The notes under the pieces: model-generated
Seen by the model: the letters and a program-made list of their open reading frames with translations, nothing else
Told to the model about the DNA's origin: nothing
The model's database searches: none
In this document: piece by piece, positions 36,916 through 47,300 of the stretch
Layout of the letters: every line of letters begins with the position of its first letter
Numbering within the stretch: the stretch's first letter is position 1
NCBI RefSeq assembly: GCF_000316685.1
Contig: NC_019680.1
Location: 3,233,407-3,297,406, forward strand
Direction of reading: 5' to 3'
From: Synechococcus sp. PCC 6312
Lineage (GTDB): Bacteria > Cyanobacteriota > Cyanobacteriia > Thermosynechococcales > Thermosynechococcaceae
Length of the DNA stretch: 64,000 nt
Translations under genes and position numbers: made by a program

Positions 36916-38249
36916 ACTGGGATTCCTCTCCCATCATAGATTTACTGATGGGGCTACATCTCCAGGCCAGGGATTGTGGAAGGTTCTGCCTTGGACTTAC
37001 CCTTTTTGGTGCCTCTAGCGGTTGAGGTGTTAGCTTTCTGGGCTGCTTTATGCCCCCACACTTCTTCTAAATGCCGCTGCTGGTTAAGTTCAAGGAGGCG
37101 AGCGAGGACTTCATCATGGGTGGCTTCAGGCCATTTGTAGCGCCAGGGAAGTTTGCGGTTGCCAGTTTTGACGAGGGCATCGAAGGCGGTGGCTTCTGCG
37201 GCGGTCGGGAAAAAGAGGTCACCGGAGGCAATGCGGTCTTGGGCTGTGGCGGGTAGGTCATCGGGGTCTGTATCGAGATAGTCGAGGGCAAAACCGCAAG
37301 TGGTGTCAATGTCATCCCAGCCGTAGGCAGCGAGGACGGCGCGATCCATTTGATCGTGCAGGTCACGGAGATGGAGAATGTCGGGGTTGTTCTCGGTGGG
37401 GTTGTGGAAGCGGTTGTAGGTGTCGGTGAGACCCTGATTATTGCGAATCATCAGGTTGGCGCAGTATTCGTAGTAGGTTTTGCCAATGGCTTCGAGGGCG
37501 GGGTTGTTTTCCCAGTTGGCAGGAAAGCGGAAGGTCTCAAAGCAGTCAGAGGGGTTGTAAGTAGATCGGTCCTCTAATGTTGCACTAAAGAATTGTGTCC
37601 AAATTTCATGAACGTGAGACTGCATTGATGCAAAGTATGAATGTTGATCAAGTGAAAAAACAACCAGCTTGTGACTGAAAACTAATTTGGAAGGTAAAAA
37701 AACAAAGTTCAGATATTTTGTAGCGGCAGCAGGTATAACTAAAACTCGATTACACTCCGCTATCGCTCTAGCAAGTTCTCTTCTATCTGCTCCAAATAGC
37801 CACCACTTAGCTGCTACAGTGCGATTCCAGTTATTTTTGGGTGGCAATGTAATTCTTCCTGGCTTAACCTTCTCCTCAACAATCGCCATCAAATCTGGCT
37901 ACTGTCGCACCTCTGCCTCGGTCATCTCCCCAAAATTAATCACATAACGACGATGGGCGTGGGTCGGGCTACTGTTCACCTCCTCACCGCCAATGTAGGG
38001 AAAAATGCGCTCGGCATTGCAGGGGTCTTTTTCAATCAGACGGTGCATTTCGGCAATGGGGGTCGCTTCTGGGTTGGTGTCATCAAAGGTAAAGCCCATG
38101 CCCAGCACATAGCTACCGATAAAACTCTTACCTTGATTTGCTAACAAAACCTGTGGATCATCATTTCCGCCTTTGGCAAACAAAAACGCCGTAATTTTTT
38201 CAACAGGTTTGCCGTCGAGAATGATCCAGGGTCTGTAAGGCATAATAAT

Positions 38250-38633
38250 TTACCAAATCCGATTGATACCATAGAGATCGAATACAACATCGGCACTAAC
38301 TAAAGGAACTTGCTCGACCAGGGATTGAGTGATGAGCAATCGGTCGAAGGGATCACGGTGCTGAGAGGGAAGAGTTGAGATCGCGTTGAGATGCGGAATC
38401 GCGATAGGTAAAATATCCATCTCATTGTTCTGGAGTTGCAACGGAATAAATTCGTTAAATGGCTTCGGTAGCGTGAGTTTGCTAATACTCACTTTGATGG
38501 CGATTTCCCAAAGGCTGGCCACACTCACCCAAATATTCACATCAGATTCGATCAGAGATTTCGCGACTGAACTCAATTGAGGATCGTTGTTCACAAACCA
38601 TAGAAATGTATGTGTGTCCAGTAGAATTCTCAT
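38250..38633 (-). CDS. PIN-domain toxin VapC
   Basis: 127 residues: MRILLDTHTFLWFVNND (Asp6), WVSVASLWEIAIKVSISKL (Glu), SQHRDPFDRLLITQSLVE (two Asp) and SADVVFDLYGI make a complete PIN domain of the PilT type, expected to cut RNA. It overlaps its antitoxin by ATGA. It sits inside the drmMI gene. Confidence 0.85.
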   Translation of the reverse strand: MRILLDTHTFLWFVNNDPQLSSVAKSLIESDVNIWVSVASLWEIAIKVSISKLTLPKPFNEFIPLQLQNNEMDILPIAIPHLNAISTLPSQHRDPFDRLLITQSLVEQVPLVSADVVFDLYGINRIW

Positions 38634-38839
38634 TCCATATACTCTCGAAAATCCTCTAGAGGAGCATCAAAGTCAGGAGCTATCCAAATTTGTCCTGCGG
38701 CACTACCACTCTGACGGCGTTTCTTGGTGGGTGGCAGTTCTTGTACGATGATTTGAATCTGCTTACCCTCCAGCGCTTCCGGCAAGGGAGTATTTAAGGT
38801 AATCGTGCCGTTTTGACACGTTGCAGTAAGAACAATCAT
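38630..38839 (-). CDS. Antitoxin of the VapBC pair inside drmMI
   Basis: 69 residues from ATG 38839 (MIVLTATCQNGTITLNTPLP); the frame is open back to 38941 but that part is out-of-frame drmMI sequence. LPEALEGKQIQIIVQELPP followed by a charged linker and WIAPDFDAPLEDFREYME is the layout of cyanobacterial antitoxins with a beta-strand DNA-binding half and an acidic toxin-binding tail. Confidence 0.75.
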   Translation of the reverse strand: MIVLTATCQNGTITLNTPLPEALEGKQIQIIVQELPPTKKRRQSGSAAGQIWIAPDFDAPLEDFREYME

Positions 38840-39810
38840 GACCGTTTTACCTAAGTAGCCAAAACCTAGCACACTGGCATTCAGCGAGTGACTTTCATAA
38901 TATGCACTAAACTCACAACCACTGCCGCTAATCCGGGCCATTTATAACGGCGGGTCGCGTTGTAAATCATGCCGCCATTGTTGCAAATAAACCGGAGCCC
39001 TGTACTGCGGGTGTCGCCCTGGGCAATGGTGTTGGTGGCGATGAGTCCCATAGTGCCGCCAGACCGTAGAAGCGTGTGGGATCGCCTAAAAAAGTGCGCC
39101 ACCACGTCCGCGTTGCCATGGGATTCGTGATGCACGATTTTGAGCCAATCGATATAGCCTTCAGGATTACCGTTGATGGTGGTATTTTTACCCGCGAACG
39201 GTGGATTTCCCACAATCCCATCAAACCCCGGATTCTTTCGATCAAACACCTCTGGAAACTCAATGTCCCAACTAAACGGCGTGATCGGTTTGGTGGCCTG
39301 GCGGAGAGCATTAGAAATAGTTTTGAGTTGGATAGAGGCTTCGTTGTCTTCAGTATCGATTGCTTGCCGGGAGTTACGGACAAGTGCAGTGTACTCCGAG
39401 AGCTTGGCATCACGCTCCTTCTTGCTGCTGCCATTAAAAAACGCCGCAATCTTCACATCGCCAATCAGCTTGGCTTCCTCTAGCTCCAGTTCTGCCCGCT
39501 GCCATTGGGACAGTTTTGCCTCGGCATCCTCATCCGTCCGCGTATCCAGCGCTTGAATCTGCGTTCTATACGCCTTCGCCCGATCGACCTTCTCCTTCAA
39601 GTACTTAAACAGCGGTAGGTCTTGCGTCGGGTCTTTGCCAAAGCTGCCAATCTCTGCCCGCGTCAGCCCCACCAGTGAATCCCCACACTTCAGTGCATGA
39701 TCGACAAAGGTAAAGGGTTGATCCTTCGCCAGAGTCACCAACCACAGCGACAACTTTGCCAGATTTACCGCAAAAGGGTTCTTATCCACCCCATATAGAC
39801 ACCGCTGGGC

Positions 39811-39818
39811 CACCCACC
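39811..39818. repeat. 4-bp tandem duplication in drmMI
   Basis: CACCCACC on the plus strand (GGTGGGTG in the gene). With one copy the frame reads YARRLVAQRCLYGVDKNPF across the site; with two copies it shifts. Confidence 0.7.
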
Positions 39819-42354
39819 AGGCGACGGGCATAGAGGAGGGGTTCGATCTCGGCAGGTAGATCGGCGGGCTGGCCATGGGTATCCCACGCCTCCACCAGCT
39901 TCTCCGCTAGTTGGCGACAGGCCTCCACCAAAAATGCAGCCGAACCCATCGCTAGGTCGCACACCTTCAACTCCAAAATTTGCTCTGGCGTGGGATGGTC
40001 ACCCAACTGCTCAAAAATGGGGCGCAGTGTCGTCGCTACAATCGGCTGAGTCAACTTCCGAGGCGTATAGTGCGACCCTGTCCGGCGGCGTTCTTCCCCC
40101 GGCTGAAGATAAAGAGACCCCGGTGGCAAAAGATTGGGGGTTCTCGATGACACCCGACTGCCCAGCGCTTCCATGATGTCGTCAACCGTCTTGGCTTGCT
40201 TCAGTGCCGTTGCTCCCTTGGCAGTCAGCTCGCAGTCAGCCTCTTTTTTCAGAACCTTGTCCCGACTTCCCGGCTTCTCGGCCAGTAGTGCCTCTAAATT
40301 CACCACCACATCCTTTGGCCTCACCGCAATCGAGAGGGACTCAGCTACCTCCACCTCATAGCCCATAATCGCCTCATACACCGAGCCGATCTGCTCCACA
40401 TCCAAAGCGCGGTAGGAGAGGCGTTCGCCATTCAGCATCAACAGCTTGTCCAGCATCCGGTAAATCACGCCATCGGGAATACGAGGCGCGGCTACCCGGC
40501 CATAGGACTGAAACTGGCTGGCCTGGGGTCGTCCTTCTAAAAACGGGTACTCATCCGGGTCAAACAGTTGCCCATGACGGGCGGGGAGATATGCTGCGTC
40601 GGCCCCACCCCCGTCATAGACCAGCCGAAACAAACTCAGCAGTGTAGCCCAAGCCCCATAACGTTGATCCATCGTGTCGGGGTAGTTGCCTGCATCCTCC
40701 CGCAGCTTTTCGTAGAGACCAGAGACAGCATAGTGACGCTGGTAAACCTCATCATCTGGCATCAACCCCTCGTCTTCGGCATAGAGGAGAAACACCAACC
40801 GCATCAAGGTGGTAATCAGGCCCCCGTAGATATGTTGCGGGTCATTTTCCGCTAGCTTTCGCAGCAGATTCCCATTCACCGCCGCATCAGCCGCTTGAAA
40901 ACCCCGCAGCAGTTCCCACAGGGCATCGAGTACCTGTTGTGCTAGTTGGGTTGACACCTGGGCCTGGTAATTGCGGCTCTCCACAAGCAGGCGACCTAAC
41001 CGCTGGTTTTCCGGCACATTAAACAGGCGATCAGCCCCTAAGAGTAAGTCCAGCGCTCCCAGAATTAGCCGCCCCGGTACTTCTGTCATCGCCTGCACTG
41101 GAAACGTTAGGTATCCCGACGACTCACCACTGGGCGCATACACCAACCGAATCTCAGTGGCATTCACCAGTACCCCTGCTGCAATGCCCGTTTCCCGCAG
41201 TAGCCGCTCAAACTTGGCCTGGAAACTTGCCTGCCACCCTTGCCCTGAAACTGCCGCTGGGTCATCCTCGTCAAAGGGCAGGCCTGGAGACAGTTCCTGA
41301 ATCAGCAAAATCCACTGGTCGCTGTCGGGGTCTTTAACACCATAGGTCGGCCGCAGAGTCTCCCCATAACTGGGTAACACCGCCGAGAGGTTGTCTGGGA
41401 GGTCTGCTGTGGCCACCAAGTCCTGGGGCATCCAGTTGAGCACCTGCTGGGTAAAAGCCGGGAAGTCCTTAATCCAAGCAATGCCTTCATCTCGCTGGGG
41501 AGAAATAGCCTCAGTGGAAACAATGGCCTGCAAGCGCTCTTGAATATCTACAAGCTTGGCGCGATCGATCACAGCCTGAGCTTTGATGAGGGCCGGCGGC
41601 GAAACGACTAAGCCAACGGGTTGCAGTAGTCCAAGCCATTCTTGGTGTCTAAAGGTGTCGAGATCGGTGGAGGGCATTAGCGTTACTTCAATGTGCGACT
41701 TAAGTAGATTTAAAGCTATTTACGTTTTTTCTTCATCGCTTTATTGATCTTGCTAACCAAAACGTAGAACTCATCAAAGTAGCCATTTTCGATGGTCGCC
41801 TTCTCTTTAAACTTTTTTAGCCTTTCTGCTTTAAGCTTTTGCTTGGCACTTTTTGCCAAATTCTTTTCGCTTCCCATTGCCTGAACAGCAAGGTCAGGAA
41901 ACTCTGAAAATACTTCACTATTCACAGAATCTGGCAATAATCCTTCTATATCTTTCTTGCCGGATTCATTCTTGCCAACAGAAAAATAGTCTTCATTACG
42001 TTTTAATTGAAGCTTTGAAAGTGCATTAGAGACTTTGTCGTCTGCATCCAGATCATACGTAATGATTATGCGCGTAAAGCGATTGAGCAAAAATTTAAGA
42101 AGAATTAAATTGTCAAAGAAGCCAACTCCTCCATATACAAATACTTCTCCGTTTAAGTCAAGTTTCTTTTCCGCATGCATACCTTCAGACAGAAGATGAA
42201 AATACTCTTTATCAATTTCACCCTCAACCAGAAGCAACTCATCTGAGTTCTTAAAGATAATTTCTTTCCATTCTTCAAAGGATGCCTTGTCTATGCCTAA
42301 GGATACTGCGAAGGGTTCCATCCAGTTTTCTTGGCTTGTTGTATCCCAGAAGTA

Positions 42355-43255
42355 TAGTAATTACAAATAAGTCTTAGAGATTGCGGTTGGCATAGTCTCG
42401 AATAATGTCATCAATGGCGGTGTCTGGCGTTGCATACTGTCTTCGTTTCTTCAAGGCAGCAAAATCGTGCTCAATCTTGTTAAAGTCTGGCGAGTATTTG
42501 GGTAGGAAGAGCACCTGATGCGCGCATTGGTGGGCAATGTCTCGAATCACATTTTTCCGGTGAATCGGGGCATTGTCTAAAATCAACACGGACGGGACTT
42601 GGAGGGTCGGTAATACCCACTCAGACAGCCATTTCTCAAAACATCCGGCATCAACGCTTCCCTCAACTACCATGGGGGCTAATAGAGCATCTTTGCATCT
42701 GGCCATGAGTAGATTTTCCCGTTTTTCTCGTTTTCCGGTTCTGTCTGCAAAAAGCTTGGTGCCTCGTTGGGCCCACCCCCAGGGTTGAGAGACTCGGTTG
42801 TCAAAGCCACTTTCATCGATGTAAACGAGACATCTCGACCCCTGTCGCTTCACAATCTCCTGTAATTGCTTGAGATAGACTTGACGTTCCTGAGGATTGC
42901 GTTCTCGATACTTTTGCTGTTTTTTTCGGGTAATTTTCATCTGCTTCAGGGCATACCAAATGGCGTGAATGTTCACCCCGAAATGGGCTGCTCGGTCACA
43001 GAGGCGGGCATTGGGGTGGTCTTTAACGTGCTGTTCTAGAACCGCCCAATCGAGCTTGCGCTGACGACGTTTGACAACGGTGGGACGTAAATCCTCTCGG
43101 TTCAACCAGTTATAGACCGTTGCCGGACACACCTGAAACCGACGAGATGCCTCTGCTTTGCTGCCACCCTCTTTTACAAAGGTCACGACTCGGGTGCGCA
43201 AATCCATGCTGTACGGCATTGACTTTTCATCTTTACTTCTTAATTGAAAGTACTA
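42355..43255 (-). mobile_element. IS630-family insertion sequence
   Basis: 901 bp flanked by TA (42353-42354 and 43256-43257), the target of this family. The ends are imperfect inverted repeats starting TAGTAATTACAAATAAG and TAGTACTTTCAATTAAG (14 of the first 17 match). Removing the element and one TA restores the interrupted frame exactly (GAG ACA TAC TTC TGG). Confidence 0.88.
42374..43219 (-). CDS. IS630-family transposase
   Basis: 281 residues, uninterrupted. N-terminal HTH (TRVVTFVKEGGSKAEASRRFQV, here cited as VTFVKEGGSKAEASRRF), then a second DNA-binding helix region, and the DDE catalytic domain: VYIDESGFDNR, VLILDNAPIHRK and LPKYSPDFNKIEHDFAALKKR (Asp, Asp, Glu). The single full reading frame suggests recent insertion and possibly retained activity. 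Confidence 0.92.
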   Translation of the reverse strand: MPYSMDLRTRVVTFVKEGGSKAEASRRFQVCPATVYNWLNREDLRPTVVKRRQRKLDWAVLEQHVKDHPNARLCDRAAHFGVNIHAIWYALKQMKITRKKQQKYRERNPQERQVYLKQLQEIVKRQGSRCLVYIDESGFDNRVSQPWGWAQRGTKLFADRTGKREKRENLLMARCKDALLAPMVVEGSVDAGCFEKWLSEWVLPTLQVPSVLILDNAPIHRKNVIRDIAHQCAHQVLFLPKYSPDFNKIEHDFAALKKRRQYATPDTAIDDIIRDYANRNL

Positions 43256-44353
43256 TATGTCTCTCGGAGCTGTTTGCCTACAATTTTTCTACACAATAGA
43301 AGATTGCAGTTAGGTTGCTCTAGGCTCAACATATGTGGGCTATGTGTAGTTGCTATGACCTGAACCTGAAATTCTTTTGACAAGTCCTGTAAAAGCTTTC
43401 CAAATTCAGCTTGAGCTGATGGGTGAAGAAAGCTCTCTGGTTCTTCAATTATGATAATGGGTGTAATCTTGTCCGACTCTGAAGCAGATTGGCTCATCCT
43501 CCTAGCTTGAAGAAGAGACAGAAGTATCTTTGTTCGGTTTTGAGTGCCGCTTCCCCAATCTTGAAGCGGTACTCCATGCTTCTTGTCTCCCAAAGAAATT
43601 GCCATCGGAAATCGCTCCAAGTTCATCCTTGGAATGGCAATCTCTACTTCATATTTATCATCTAATCTGCCAAGAAGATCTACAATTTCTTCTTTATGCT
43701 TTTGAGCAATGGTTCTTAAGACCTTAAAAAAGATTATCTTGGGCGTTATTAAGTTTCATCTTATGCGTTGCAGCAATGTCACCAAAAACCTTATATGAGT
43801 CGCCTAAGAAGAAGCTATCTTTTTGTTTTGTTGAGTTGTGAAATACTAAGACTCCAGAAGATATAAGTCTCTTATGTATCTCTTGAACCACGAAATAATC
43901 TTCTACGGGTTCTTCCTCGATGCTATTATCCATTATTATGAAAACGCTTTCTCGAGATGAATCCTCCTCAAACACCTTTCCAAGCTTAAGCTTGATTTCA
44001 TTAGGTGGCCATTCCTTTTCGAGGAATCTGGATATAAATCTAAACAATCCTGCATCCAGATCTTTTGAGATGGTGATAAAGATACTTATTTCTATTGATT
44101 CTCCTGACTCTTTCCATTGAGGTTAATCATTCCCAAAATCAATTTCTTTATCCCTCACAATCCCCATAAAAGGAAGTTCCTCATCTTCCTCAAAGAAGAG
44201 AAATATTGCTTTTAACAAATTTGACTTACCTGCATTGTTCTTCCCTGATATAGCAGTGTAGTAATTGAAAAAGGGGAATTCGCAGTCAGTTATGGACTTG
44301 TAATTTTTGATTTTAACTCTGTCAATTCTCATGGCTTAAACTCATTTTTCTGG

Positions 44354-47300
44354 TTAACTTGAAATAGGCCACAAATACACAATCCCTACTGGTTCAATCC
44401 GCTCAGCCTTCACCGTGTAGGCCTGCTGAATCCGCTCCGGTTCCGTCACAATCTCGTCTTCAAGCTGCTCCACCCGCGTCCGCCAGTGCCGCCGATCTGC
44501 TTCAATCTGCCGCATCTCATCTCGGTTAAACAAGCCCAGTTGCAACGTCTCATACTGCCGCTCCTGCTTCAGAATTCTGTCCCGCTGCTCCTCCAGCAAC
44601 GTCTTCATCTCCACCGCCTCCCGCTCACCCCGCTGGGTCAACTTGCGCTTGGCACTTTCCGTCAACTGCTGAGAACGTCGCTCCAGATGAGGCAGCAATT
44701 CCTCCACATCTCTGGCAGTACACTCCTTCATCCGATCCATCAATAAAGTTGGCACCTCCTGCAAACGACGATTGGCCAGCGATGTCTCCAGAATTTGTAG
44801 GACATCCCGCTTTTCCCCTTCCGTTAATGGCCGCAGTTTGCTTCGTCCCCTGGCCTGGGGGTCTAGCCATTCCGCCGCTACGGTCACAATTTCATCATGC
44901 AGCCGGGCCGCTCTCTCCCCGTATAACGACAGCCGCCCCAGCATAATCACCCTAGGAATAGGGTCATCAGTCCGGCACATACAGGCACGAGTCAGCTCAT
45001 CGTATAGAAAACCCTGGGATAAGAACCGCCCCAACAGCCGCTGCACCATGCGATGCTCCAAGTGAAGATGCACCACCTCCCCATCTAGAGACCCCGGATC
45101 ACGAAATACAATCGGGCGAATAGGGGCTTCTTTGCGCCATTCCCACAGTTTTTGTCCTCGCTGACGCGGTGCCCGCAGAGTGTCGAGAGTATTGGCCCAG
45201 GTCAGGTCTGCCCCGGATTGTTGGTCGAGGGCGGGTACTTCCCAGCGACTACACTCATCGTTGTCTACGTCCTCTGGTGCCGAAAGCGGTCTAAGTCCTG
45301 GTGCCCCCATTAGTTCCAGCGATACCGATAAAGCATCGCGAAAGTGGCGATCACTCAGGCTTAGCCACTCTTTTGAGTCGCGTAACATCCCCTCTAGCTC
45401 CACCTGTTGCTGCCGCAGTTTATCTTGCCGCAGCCGGATAGCCTCTAACTCTTCTTCTATCGCCCCGCTCCGCCCTTTAGAGACATCGTCAGCTTCGTCT
45501 GCCCCATTGATGGCACTGGCTAATGTCTCAGCCTCGTTGGCCCAAATACCCTTCTCCAACAGTTTCGAGACATTCTTTTCAATCACGGGTGATAGACTAC
45601 CCAACTCGTCGTGGATGCGCTTAGTCTTTTGCACCAGCACATCAATCACCCGGTCTTCGGGCCGCTGGGGTAACACAAAGTAGTGGCATCGCACTTCATC
45701 GGCTCGCTGGAGCTTGCGATCGATGCGACCATTGCGCTGCTCCATGCGGCTGGGGTTCCAGGGCACATCGAAGTGGAATAAGTCGGCACAGTAGTTTTGT
45801 AGGTTTACCCCCTCCCGCGCCGCATCGGTTGCTATCAAAATTCGCAGGGGGTGCTGGGCCGGATCGGCGTTGAAGGCGGCTTTGATTTCCTCGCGGCGAT
45901 CATCGCCCATACCGCCGTGGAAGATGCCAATGCGATCATCTTCACGATCAGAACCAGCAATTATGCGCTTAAGTTGCTGCTCGAGGTAGCGCTTAGTATC
46001 GGCATACTCAGTAAAAGTGAGGACTCGTCGGTTGAGCCAGTGGGCACCAGGCTGGCCCAAGTTAGGGCCAAGATTCTGCCGCAGCCAATTTTCCAGGGTC
46101 AAAATTCGGCTGTCGGGCTGTCGTCGGTTCAACTCAGCGATTTGAGTCATTGCCTCCAGCAGCTCTAGCTCCTCGCGGGAAATGGCTTCGCCTGCGGCAT
46201 AGGTAGCCTTTTCCATCTGGCTATCTTCTTCAGCAGTCACCTCCTCCTCTTGTAGGTCAGCCCGGTCATCGTCGCACCCAGGACTCTCTAACAGTAGGGA
46301 AAGACTACCCTGCCTAGTGACTTTATGCTGGGCCTGGCGCTCAATAGCCCGTCGATGGACGCGTAGGGTGCGGGCAAATGCCTCAATAGATGACAGCAAA
46401 CGCTTTTGCAGGTTGGTCATTACCAGCATGGCGGTGGTTTGGGCCGAGCGGGGAGAATCTTTCAGCCGCTGCTCGCAACAGGTGCGGTAGTTTTGCAGGA
46501 GCCGAGCCAACACTAGCTCTGGAGCATCTTCAGGTAACCCGTCGATGATGACCGATATAATCTCCCGCCGGGGAAAGTCGGGTTCATTAATTGCTCGCAG
46601 ATATTGCTTGAGTCGCCGCACCATAACAGCATCCAGCAGCTTTTTGTTGCGCACTGGCACCCCCCGGCAAAACCTTTGGGGGTCGAGAATTTCTAGCAGA
46701 GCTGCAAAGCTGTTGGAGTGCCCGTTATGGGGAGTAGCAGACAAAAATAGCCGATGCTCAAACCGGGGAGCCAAGTCGCGGACTACCTTGGTCAGTTGGG
46801 AGTCGATCGCATACCGAGAAGCGCTAGCCGGAGCCGCATTGTGGGCTTCATCCAAAATCAATAGTGCCCCTGCTGAAAACTCACCCAACCAATCCCGCAA
46901 GGGGGCGGCGTAGGTCTCATCCCGCAGTAGTGCATGGGAAATGATGAAGCGGGTATGGGTCTTCCAGGGATTGATACCGTAGCCCCGTTCTCGCCGCTTG
47001 GTAGAAACAAAGTCACGGTCAAACACAATAAAGGTGAGACCAAAGCGACTCTCCATCTCCTCCTGCCACTGGCGCACTACCGACGGTGGGCAAGAAATCA
47101 CTACCCGCTTAATCTTCTGCCGCATCAGCATCTCGCGCAGAATAAGACCCGCTTCGATAGTTTTGCCCAAGCCTACGTCGTCTGCGATAAACAGATTAAC
47201 CCTGGGCATCCGCAGGGCCTTGCGTAGGGGCTCTAGCTGGTAGGCTTTGACCTCAATTCCTGCCCGATAGGGGGCCTGAAATAACTTTGGCTCAGTAGAG

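Larger units (their letters stand above)
38247..38901 (-). other. VapBC cassette inserted in drmMI
   Basis: 655 bases holding a toxin-antitoxin pair and flanked by CATAAT on the plus strand (38241-38246 and 38896-38901), i.e. ATTATG on the gene strand. Removing one copy plus the cassette joins CAT ATT ATG to CCT TAC AGA CCC TGG, which restores the methyltransferase frame (LVHIMPYRPWIILDG). No transposase is present. Confidence 0.65.
36954..41677 (-). pseudogene. drmMI: DISARM adenine methyltransferase DrmMI, multiply broken
   Basis: The parts in order: N-terminal 39815-41677 (MPSTDLDTFRHQEWLGLLQ; GSHYTPRKLTQPIV; DLAMGSAAFLVEACR SAM-binding), then YARRLV shifted by a duplicated GGTG; 38896-39815 (CLYGVDKNPFAVNLAKLSLWL; IVGNPPFAGK, the NPPF catalytic motif); interruption by a VapBC cassette (38247-38901); 37899-38243 (WIILDGKPVEKITAFLF, THAHRRYVINFG); TAG where TGG is expected; 36954-37892 (MAIVEEKVKP, SCVETF-like PSDCFETFRFP, ending GLEM). 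Normal DrmMI modifies host DNA so DISARM spares it. With this gene dead, self-protection by methylation should be lost. Upstream pieces could still be translated as truncated products. Confidence 0.87.
41716..44332 (-). pseudogene. OLD-family ATPase/TOPRIM nuclease, broken three ways
   Basis: An N-terminal piece begins MRIDRVKIKNYKSITDCEF with Walker A SGKNNAGKSNLLKA, then meets TAA (44123-44125) but continues in frame with PQWKESGESIEISIF. A run of six T (about 43730-43735) then shifts the frame; five T would read NLFKVLRTIAQKH. The next piece has QDWGSGTQNRTKILL (signature) and Walker B IIIIEEPESFLHPS, HSPHML. An IS630 element interrupts it at RETY. Beyond it follows the TOPRIM part, with ELLLVEGEIDKEYF and TYDLDADDK. 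ABC-ATPase plus TOPRIM is the OLD layout, known in phage-defence nucleases such as GajA. It lies 21 bases after drmD and 38 before drmMI. Confidence 0.82.

Noticed and set aside
36954-38243. Two separate methylase-like genes
   Set aside because: They are in the same frame, separated by one TAG, and continue the methylase pieces upstream; one broken gene explains them better.
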